DNA of 21,160 bases from NCBI GenBank assembly GCA_036554605.1, contig DATBMY010000250.1, positions 1 to 21,160 of the forward strand. Reading direction: 5' to 3'. The translations under genes were made by a program, and so were the position numbers. Of this stretch, positions 15,755 through 21,160 are shown piece by piece; within the stretch, counting starts at the first letter, position 1; each line of letters starts with the position of its first letter. Source of the stretch: DATBMY01 sp036554605. GTDB lineage: Bacteria > Acidobacteriota > Blastocatellia > UBA7656. The notes below the pieces were generated by a model. That model had not been told where the DNA came from. It was given only the letters and a program-made list of their open reading frames with translations, and searched no databases.

Positions 15755-17986
15755 TTATTGCTTGTCGCGCAGCTCGCGCGCTTTTTGATAGGCGCGATTC
15801 GCCTCTTCTTGGAGTCCCTGGCTGAAGAGCGCGTGCCCGAGCTTTGTGTAGAGGTTATCATTGTCAGGCTTCACGGCTATTGCCTTGCGAAATTGATCGG
15901 CCGCGCGCTGCCACTCCTGCTTTGTAAAATACTCATCGCCGAGCGCGGCAAGCACGGCCCAGTTTTGCTGGTCTAATGAGGCGGCAGTCTCTAGCTCTTT
16001 CAACGCTGCGTCACCCTGCGTGCCCTTGTAAACAAGCGCGAGGTTGTAATGTGGCGCGGCCCATTTCGGGTCAAGCTCGATGGCGCGCTTGAAAGCTCGC
16101 TCGGCGCGAAACGAATCGAGCCGGCCGTGATGTATGAGCCCGAAGGCATTTTCGACCGCCGCGTGCTTTACGCCTTGAAGCTGCGCGAGCGCCCTCTCTG
16201 CCTCGTCATAAAACTGAAGCGCGATGAGCGCCCCGGCCGCGCCCAGCTTATCGAGGACGCCTATTTCCGGGTTATCCGAAACAAGAGTACGGGCGCGCGT
16301 CAAGATCTGGCCCGCGCGTTTGAACTCATCTACTTTATCAGAGATATTGTCCGCGCGAACATCACCCGCGACGAGTGCGCGCCCCTCGGTCACAAGCGCC
16401 TCGGCCAGCACGGGTTTCAGCCGGGCGACATCGGCCGAATAGGCCGGGTCGCCGCTCAACTTTTGAAATAGGTCCCACGCGCTTGAGCTACGCGGCTCGA
16501 CGAGCTTGCGGGCGGCGATGGCGGCCTCAAGCTCCAGCACGACCGGGGTCGGAGCCGCCTCGGCGGGTACGACCGGGGCGGAGACGACTATCGCAGGTTG
16601 CTGCCTCGTATCGGGTCTGCCCGCGATCGGGTTGATTCTTGGCGGCGGGCTTATAGGCCGGAGAGGCTCAGACGTTGCGGATGAATCGGCCACGCTCGCG
16701 GGGAGATTTACAGCGGGCGCGGATGGCTGGGGAGCGTTTACCCTGGCGATCTCAGGCGGCCGCCGCTGTTCTACCTTTTGGCGCGCAGGCGTTCCGGCCT
16801 TGCCGCTCGTTGCGGGCGTGCTCTCGCGCGAGGCGGTGACAGCAGGCGCGGTCTGCTCGACTTTTGTCGGGAGATTTGTTTGCGAACTGTCGCGGGCGGA
16901 AGGCTGCCCTGGATTGACATTACCCGGAGAAGTCTGAATCGCGGCGCGGCCCGTTCCTGTCACGCTTGAGGAGCCAGCGGTATTCTCGGGTCGAGTTTGA
17001 GTAGAAGCAGAGGCTGACTCACCTGGCTTGACCTGATCCGCCGCTCGGGTTGCGGGTTTTCCAACCTCGACCGGCGCGGGTGGTTGCCTCTCGGTGGTTT
17101 GTCGCGGGTTGGATGGCGGGGTCGATGCGATTGCTGCCTGCGCGCTTCGCGCGAAGGGGACCGCAATCTGCGAGAGCAGGCCCGCGTCTGACCACGGTTT
17201 CTGCCGGTTTGTAGTATCGCCGGCGACGCGCGAGCTTGCATAGTTAAATAATTCGAGAGCGGTCAGGATTCCGTCGTCATTGCCGTCGCCCTCGCCGCCG
17301 ATAGCTTCGGCAATGTGCTTTGTGAAAACGCCGTACCCGCCCCACCGCTGACCCTCGCGAGAGAACTCTCCCGGCCCGTTTGCGAGTATTACCGACGCGC
17401 CCTCGCGCGACGTTGCGAGCTGGCTGAACGCATGTGCGAAGCTGCGCGAGGCGTCCGTATTCGTCTCGGGGTCGAAAAAGTCTTTTCGCATGGCGTCGGC
17501 TACGATAAGGACGCGCGCGGCTTTGACCCTTCGCGACAGCGCCTGCGTTATCTCCGAGACTGAAAGCGCCGTCGAGTATGGCGAATCATCATCCGAGTCG
17601 TAACCGAGAAGGTATGATTCGCCGTAGGCGCTTTCATAGATGCCGTGGCCCGAAAAATAGAAGATGATCGTATCCGAAGATGTAGCGGCGCGGGCTGCCC
17701 AGTTGCCGATTGCCGATTTGATTGCGCTAAGAGTGGCGTTGGCCCCTGTCAGCAGTTGAATCCGTTCCTTTGCCACGCCCGACCGACTCAACGAGTCGGC
17801 AAACAGGTTAGCGTCGCGTTCGGCAAACTGTAGCTGGAGCCCGCCCGGTAGTTTTGGGTATCGCGATACGCCGACGATCACCGCCCAGGTTCGCTGAGAA
17901 GGCGACGCCGTTTGCGCGTAAGAGATCCGGGCCGAAGCAAAGGCCAGGTTTGCGAGTGCGAGGGCCAGGCAGGTGATCTTCTTCAT
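15755..17986 (-). CDS. Exported caspase-fold (C14-like) protein with TPR domain, catalytic Cys missing
   Basis: The 743-residue protein starts at ATG 17986 (an in-frame TTG lies 12 bases further upstream). It has a signal peptide ('CLALALANLAFASA', cleavage near YAQ25). Residues about 32-280 are a caspase-type domain: 'TWAVIVGVSRYP', 'IIFYFSGHG' with catalytic-type His114, 'YLLGYDSDDD' and a p10-like 'GGYGVFTKHIAEAIGGEGD'. At the place of the usual 'DAC' nucleophile the sequence is 'VADAMRKD', so Met166 replaces Cys, 52 residues after the His. A Pro/Ala/Ser-rich linker (about 282-480) is followed by TPR repeats (about 610-740, 'AERAFKRAIELDPKW', 'AADQFRKAIAVKPDN'). It is probably an inactive caspase homologue used as a binding scaffold outside the cytosol; that role is inference. 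Confidence 0.85.
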   Translation of the reverse strand: MKKITCLALALANLAFASARISYAQTASPSQRTWAVIVGVSRYPKLPGGLQLQFAERDANLFADSLSRSGVAKERIQLLTGANATLSAIKSAIGNWAARAATSSDTIIFYFSGHGIYESAYGESYLLGYDSDDDSPYSTALSVSEITQALSRRVKAARVLIVADAMRKDFFDPETNTDASRSFAHAFSQLATSREGASVILANGPGEFSREGQRWGGYGVFTKHIAEAIGGEGDGNDDGILTALELFNYASSRVAGDTTNRQKPWSDAGLLSQIAVPFARSAQAAIASTPPSNPRQTTERQPPAPVEVGKPATRAADQVKPGESASASTQTRPENTAGSSSVTGTGRAAIQTSPGNVNPGQPSARDSSQTNLPTKVEQTAPAVTASRESTPATSGKAGTPARQKVEQRRPPEIARVNAPQPSAPAVNLPASVADSSATSEPLRPISPPPRINPIAGRPDTRQQPAIVVSAPVVPAEAAPTPVVLELEAAIAARKLVEPRSSSAWDLFQKLSGDPAYSADVARLKPVLAEALVTEGRALVAGDVRADNISDKVDEFKRAGQILTRARTLVSDNPEIGVLDKLGAAGALIALQFYDEAERALAQLQGVKHAAVENAFGLIHHGRLDSFRAERAFKRAIELDPKWAAPHYNLALVYKGTQGDAALKELETAASLDQQNWAVLAALGDEYFTKQEWQRAADQFRKAIAVKPDNDNLYTKLGHALFSQGLQEEANRAYQKARELRDKQ

Positions 17987-18002
17987 GCTATTACCCAAGA
18001 TG

Positions 18003-18041
18003 AAAAGGGCGCATATCCTACACTCTGTAGAAGATGCGCCC
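18003..18041 (-). terminator. Rho-independent terminator of the RsbW-STAS operon
   Basis: On the minus strand GGGCGCAT (18041-18034) and ATGCGCCC (18014-18007) pair, with an inner CTACA/TGTAG stem and a GAG loop, giving a nearly perfect stem of about 16 pairs. It is followed by TTTT (18006-18003). It lies 44 bases after the STAS stop and only 16 bases before the caspase-fold gene's ATG. Confidence 0.85.
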
Positions 18042-18084
18042 CGAATCGGTTCAAGCGATATCGGCCACAGCCCGGTTCAGCGGA

Positions 18085-18432
18085 TCAGTTAAAGCTAGCG
18101 ACGGCCGCTTCCTCATTGTCGTGGGTCTCGAATACGGTCAACAGCTTGGTAATCATCAGCAGGTCCTGTATCTTCTTGGTCAGGTTAAGCAGCTTCAACT
18201 GCCCGCCGTTGTTATTCGTAGTCGTATAAGAGCTAACTAACTCGCCGATGCCGGAGCTATCTACATAGGACACGTCGCCGAGGTTGAGGAGTATCTTTTT
18301 CTTGCCCTGGTCAAGCAGTTTCCGCACCGACTCGCGCAACTGTACGCTGCCTTCGCCGATGGTTATCTTGCCGGACAGGTCTAATATCGTTACGTCCCCT
18401 GCCTCGCGTTCCTTGATGTTGAGTTGAGCCAT
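18085..18432 (-). CDS. STAS-domain anti-sigma factor antagonist (RsbV/SpoIIAA-like)
   Basis: The 115-residue protein is a single STAS domain of normal family length. The motif 'YVDSSGIGEL' (Asp58, Ser59, Ser60) carries the serine that RsbW-type kinases phosphorylate. Dephosphorylated antagonist binds the kinase and frees its sigma factor or other target. GGAGAGG stands upstream of the ATG. It lies 26 bases downstream of the RsbW-like gene on the same strand, so kinase and antagonist are made from one transcript, and the transcript ends at the hairpin at 18003-18041. No PP2C phosphatase is visible in the window. Confidence 0.92.
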   Translation of the reverse strand: MAQLNIKEREAGDVTILDLSGKITIGEGSVQLRESVRKLLDQGKKKILLNLGDVSYVDSSGIGELVSSYTTTNNNGGQLKLLNLTKKIQDLLMITKLLTVFETHDNEEAAVASFN

Positions 18433-18458
18433 CTTGCCTCTCCTTTTGCTATTTAAGA

Positions 18459-18884
18459 TTAACTATTTATTTGACGCTTTTTCTTATTCATGCGCACGAG
18501 GCTGCCGCCCTCGGGATGGATCGTATGCTCAACTTCATCCATAAATGTGCGCATATAAAATATACCCCGGCCGGTCGGGTTGAGCAGGTTATCAGAGTTG
18601 GTAGGGTCTGGCAGCTTATCCGGGTCGAATCCCTTGCCGCGGTCTCGCACATAGATAGTCAAAGCGTCAGCCTCGATGATATAGCGAACATCTACCTGTT
18701 TGTCAGGCGCGTTCCTGTTGCCGTGAGTGATTGCGTTGATGACCGCTTCGTGCACGGCAAGCTCAATCCAACTCGCGTCGTCTTCGTCAAAGCCCATTTT
18801 GGCCGTGACGCTCTTAGTCACCGAGCCGACCATATCTACGAACTCTAGCTTACTGTGAATCGAAAGCTCGATGGTTTCCGTCAT
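18459..18884 (-). CDS. Anti-sigma factor serine kinase (RsbW-like GHKL ATPase)
   Basis: The 141-residue protein is a stand-alone HATPase domain. The N box 'ELAVHEAVINAITHGN' (about 41-56), G1 box 'DRGKGFDP' (81-88) and G2 'GRGI' (105-108) bind ATP/Mg. It lacks a histidine-phosphotransfer region, as expected for RsbW/SpoIIAB-type switch kinases that phosphorylate a STAS partner on serine and inhibit a sigma factor or other target. It is first in a two-gene operon with the STAS protein 26 bases downstream and divergent from aroA (110 bases between start codons). No sigma factor gene is adjacent. The Shine-Dalgarno is weak. Confidence 0.9.
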   Translation of the reverse strand: MTETIELSIHSKLEFVDMVGSVTKSVTAKMGFDEDDASWIELAVHEAVINAITHGNRNAPDKQVDVRYIIEADALTIYVRDRGKGFDPDKLPDPTNSDNLLNPTGRGIFYMRTFMDEVEHTIHPEGGSLVRMNKKKRQINS

Positions 18885-18994
18885 CGGCTCAAATGATGCC
18901 TTTCTTATTGCCCGTTTAATATTTAATCAGTCGCGCGATGTAGCGTTCAAGGTAGTCACAAGGCGCGTCATTGTGTAACATGCCGGAAGTTGCC

Positions 18995-20320
18995 ATGTCA
19001 AGGTTATTAGCAATCAAGGGGCCTGCCGCTCTCACAGGCGAGGCGGTAATGCCGGGCGACAAATCGATATCGCACCGAGTTGCGCTGCTCGCCTCAATCG
19101 CCGACGGACCTTCCACCATACGGGGGTTCGCTTCCAGCGCCGATTGCCAGTCGACGCTCGACTGCATAGCTCGTCTCGGGATCAAAGTCGAACGCGAGGG
19201 CGATCTTTTAAAGATACATGGCGAAGGGATGTTTGGCTTCAATCCCAGATCAGGCTTGGTCAAACTCCATGCGGGCAATTCCGGTTCGACCATAAGAATG
19301 CTCGCCGGATTGCTCGCCGCGCAAGGCTTCACATCCGAGATAGACGGCGATGAAAGCATTCGACGCCGTCCCATGAAGCGCGTCATCGAGCCGCTGTCGA
19401 GAATGGGCGCCGAGATTGAGGCGAGGGATGGAAACTATGCGCCTATCACTATAAAAGGCGTCCCGCTGCGAGCAATTGATTACGCCAGCCCGGTGGCGAG
19501 CGCGCAGGTAAAGACAGCTGTGCTGCTCGCGGGTTTATACGCCAGCGGCCGGACTACGCTCGTCGAACCCGCGCCCTCGCGCAATCACACGGAACTGATG
19601 CTTGAAGAATTCCGCGCCCCGGTTGAACTGCTCTCGGGTGGGGGCGTTGCCATAAGCCGTTGCAGCGGCCTCAACCCGGTCGATTACGCCGTGCCGGGAG
19701 ATATATCATCGGCCGCATTCTTTATAGCGGGGGCGGCCTCGATGCCCGGATCGAGCTTGACTCTTAAAGATGTCGGTCTCAATCCGTCAAGGACTGCTTT
19801 TTTGGACGTGCTGGAGATGCTTGGCGCGAGAGTTGAACGCAGAAACCTTCGCAGCCGGCACAACGAGATTGTAGGCGATCTTTATGTAGAACATTCGCTC
19901 TTGCCGGGCAGCCCTGCGCACGTACTCTTGCGCGGCGAAATCATCGCGAACCTTATCGACGAGATACCGGTACTGGCGGTCGCGGCGACGCAACACGAAG
20001 GCACGTTTGAAGTGAGGGAAGCCGGGGAGCTTAGATTGAAGGAGAGCGACCGCATACGAACCGTCGTCGAAGCAATCGGCGCGCTTGGGGGCGAGGTCGA
20101 GGAGCTTGAAGACGGATTCAGGGTCATAGGCCCGCGCAAGCTCAAGGGCGGGCGCGTCTCGACCAGAGGCGATCATCGCATAGCAATGGCTTTCTCTATC
20201 GCGGGCCTGATGTCTGATGCCGAGACGGAGATAGTCGATGCCGGCTCGGCGGGCGTCTCTTTCCCTGAGTTCTATGATGTAGTCAGACGGCTGGCGGGAG
20301 AAGAGAGGGTAGTTGGATGA
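18995..20320 (+). CDS. aroA: 3-phosphoshikimate 1-carboxyvinyltransferase (EPSP synthase)
   Basis: The 441-residue enzyme joins shikimate-3-phosphate and PEP, the sixth step of the shikimate pathway. Motifs are 'GDKSISHR' (21-28), 'NSGSTIR' (95-101, with the Gly that corresponds to E. coli Gly96), 'SAQVKTAVLLAGL', 'SRNHTE', 'PGDISSAAFF', 'DEIPVLAVAA', 'KESDRIR' and 'GDHRIAMAF'. The 'SAQVK' and 'RNHTE' blocks resemble the class II enzymes of Bacillus/Agrobacterium type more than E. coli AroA. ATG 18995 is chosen over ATG 18980 because GGAAG lies just upstream and homologues begin just before the 'IKGP' strand. Its stop overlaps aroK by ATGA. Confidence 0.96.
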   Translation: MSRLLAIKGPAALTGEAVMPGDKSISHRVALLASIADGPSTIRGFASSADCQSTLDCIARLGIKVEREGDLLKIHGEGMFGFNPRSGLVKLHAGNSGSTIRMLAGLLAAQGFTSEIDGDESIRRRPMKRVIEPLSRMGAEIEARDGNYAPITIKGVPLRAIDYASPVASAQVKTAVLLAGLYASGRTTLVEPAPSRNHTELMLEEFRAPVELLSGGGVAISRCSGLNPVDYAVPGDISSAAFFIAGAASMPGSSLTLKDVGLNPSRTAFLDVLEMLGARVERRNLRSRHNEIVGDLYVEHSLLPGSPAHVLLRGEIIANLIDEIPVLAVAATQHEGTFEVREAGELRLKESDRIRTVVEAIGALGGEVEELEDGFRVIGPRKLKGGRVSTRGDHRIAMAFSIAGLMSDAETEIVDAGSAGVSFPEFYDVVRRLAGEERVVG

Positions 20321-20838
20321 GAATCTTCCTCGTCGGATTTATGGGGGCAGGGAAGACGACCGTGGGCCGCGTGCTGGCAGAAAAACTCTCTTGCCGGTTT
20401 ATTGATCTCGACGAATTGATCGAGGCTCGGTCCGGCATGCCTGTGCGGGCTATTTTTAAAGAACTCGGAGAGCGCGAGTTTCGACGCCTGGAGAGCGCCG
20501 CGATAGAGTCGCTTTCCAGAACCGAGCGCGCCGTGATCGCACTCGGCGGCGGCGCGTTCGCCTCTGATGCTAACCGCCGTGCCGTGGGTGAGCTTGGAAT
20601 AAGTGTATGGCTCGATTGCGCGCTTGAAGTCTGCCTCGCCAGGATGAGCGGTGATGGCGAGCGGCCGCTTCTTGGGGCACCCGAGAAGATGGCGGTGCTG
20701 CTTGAGTCAAGGCGCGGCGCATATCAGCAATCGGATTGCCGTGTCGATGCAGGCCGTAAGTCACCGGGCGAGATCGCGGACGAGATCATCAGGCTACTCG
20801 ATTCGCCGGGCCTCGCAACGCGGCTCCACCAGTACTGA
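20317..20838 (+). CDS. aroK: Shikimate kinase
   Basis: The 173-residue cytosolic enzyme phosphorylates shikimate at O3 with ATP, the fifth step of the pathway and the one before AroA. Visible motifs are Walker A 'GFMGAGKTT' (7-15, Lys13), Asp30/Asp32 in 'FIDLDELIE' with Asp32 as the substrate Asp, Arg56 in 'REFRRLE', the GGG turn (77-79) and the lid Arg in 'RPLL' (Arg116). Its ATG lies within the aroA stop (ATGA), so the two are translationally coupled. The 3' end overlaps the convergent RqcH-family gene by 45 bases. Confidence 0.95.
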   Translation: MRIFLVGFMGAGKTTVGRVLAEKLSCRFIDLDELIEARSGMPVRAIFKELGEREFRRLESAAIESLSRTERAVIALGGGAFASDANRRAVGELGISVWLDCALEVCLARMSGDGERPLLGAPEKMAVLLESRRGAYQQSDCRVDAGRKSPGEIADEIIRLLDSPGLATRLHQY

Positions 20839-21160
20839 TTTGAATGACGATAATCTCACAAGGCCGGGCTTCGCGCGCGGAGGCTTTGAGATGAACTTCC
20901 TCTGCGTGTAGTGAACCGCCGCCTTCGATTCGCTCTTCGCCTGCGAATAAAATGCCGCAACCTCGGCCGCTTCCAATATAGTGCGCATAGGGATTTCGCC
21001 GCGGGCGGGATTGCGCACAACGACGTGCGAGCCGGGATAATCGGCAGCGTGCAGCCATAAATCGGCGGGCCGCGCCAGCTTGAACGTTATATGGTCATTC
21101 TCGCGATCATTTCGACCGACCACGATTTCGTACCCGTCGCTTGAAAGAAACCTTCTCCCG
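20794..21160 (-). CDS. rqcH: RqcH/NFACT-family protein, C-terminal part (5' end outside window)
   Basis: The frame is open to the end of the window, so the gene starts beyond it and 121 residues of the C-terminus are visible. They match the NFACT-R (DUF814) domain: 'FLSSDGYEIVVGRNDREND', 'DLWLHAADYPGSHVVVR', 'AAEVAAFYSQAKSESK' and 'RAKPGLV'. RqcH (NEMF/Rqc2, formerly FbpA) binds obstructed 50S-peptidyl-tRNA and adds C-terminal alanine tails that target stalled peptides for degradation. The DLWLH motif is the usual DxWxH signature of the domain. A stand-alone NFACT-R protein cannot be excluded because the upstream NFACT-N and coiled-coil parts are not in the window. Confidence 0.85.
   Translation of the reverse strand, partial: GRRFLSSDGYEIVVGRNDRENDHITFKLARPADLWLHAADYPGSHVVVRNPARGEIPMRTILEAAEVAAFYSQAKSESKAAVHYTQRKFISKPPRAKPGLVRLSSFKSVLVEPRCEARRIE

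Noticed and set aside
15631..15861. 76-codon minus-strand frame running past the end of the caspase-fold gene, suggesting a possible frameshifted extension
   Set aside because: The TPR protein ends normally with a polar tail, no slippery site is visible, and the extra residues show no TPR pattern or similarity I recognise.
18971..18994. Upstream start codons (TTG 18971, ATG 18980) for aroA
   Set aside because: They lack a ribosome site, while GGAAG fits ATG 18995 and homologues start near there.
1..21160. CRISPR arrays, tRNA/rRNA genes, insertion sequences, prophage or defence islands
   Set aside because: I read for regularly spaced repeats, tRNA-like T-loops, transposase or integrase motifs and known defence domains and saw none; the caspase-fold gene alone, lacking its cysteine and exported, does not make a defence system.

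Overview
The window reads as a chromosomal segment of a GC-rich, diderm-type bacterium. The mix of proteins (pseudopilin genes, exported PIG-L deacetylase, exported S41 peptidase, FHA-protease fusion, caspase-fold/TPR protein, PD40 propeller) and the residue-level style of several of them suggest Acidobacteriota, probably class Blastocatellia. That placement is inference from gene content, not a database match. Nothing looks like a phage, plasmid, transposon or CRISPR locus, and I saw no tRNA or rRNA.

Layout. Positions 1-1675 (+) hold the end of a type II secretion/type IV pilus-type operon: a TIG-like protein with a GspC/PilP-like C-terminus, then a pseudopilin-like protein with a 17-residue acidic run. 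Positions 1672-3518 (-) hold a sodium:solute symporter translationally coupled to a tiny upstream membrane protein, with its own promoter. Positions 3702-6824 (+) encode a large exported PIG-L deacetylase with a duplicated C-terminal domain. Just after it, 6930-7076 (+) encodes a 48-residue metallothionein that is easily missed because of its size. Positions 7101-8426 (-) encode an exported S41 peptidase with a PDZ domain, and 8656-10209 (+) encode 1-pyrroline-5-carboxylate dehydrogenase (proline/arginine catabolism). Positions 10314-12089 (+) encode an exported TPR protein ending at a strong terminator. A clear sigma70-type promoter then drives a small protein of unknown function (12322-12762). 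Positions 12773-14350 (-) encode an FHA-TM-trypsin membrane protease, 14493-15608 (+) a PD40 propeller protein, and 15755-17986 (-) an exported caspase-fold/TPR protein lacking the catalytic cysteine. Positions 18085-18884 (-) hold an RsbW-like kinase and a STAS antagonist in one operon closed by a strong hairpin terminator. Positions 18995-20838 (+) carry aroA-aroK, overlapping by ATGA. The window ends inside an RqcH/NFACT-family gene on the minus strand.

How they fit together. The aro genes and P5C dehydrogenase are core metabolism. The RsbW/STAS pair is a partner-switching regulatory module whose sigma factor or other target is not in the window. The FHA protease, the caspase-fold/TPR protein and the two exported peptidase/deacetylase genes form an envelope- and signalling-oriented neighbourhood, but no operon structure ties them together. 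I did not find a convincing new multi-gene system. The most notable items are the cysteine-less caspase-fold protein, the hidden metallothionein gene, the duplicated domain in the PIG-L protein, the acidic pseudopilin and the symporter's coupled mini-protein.
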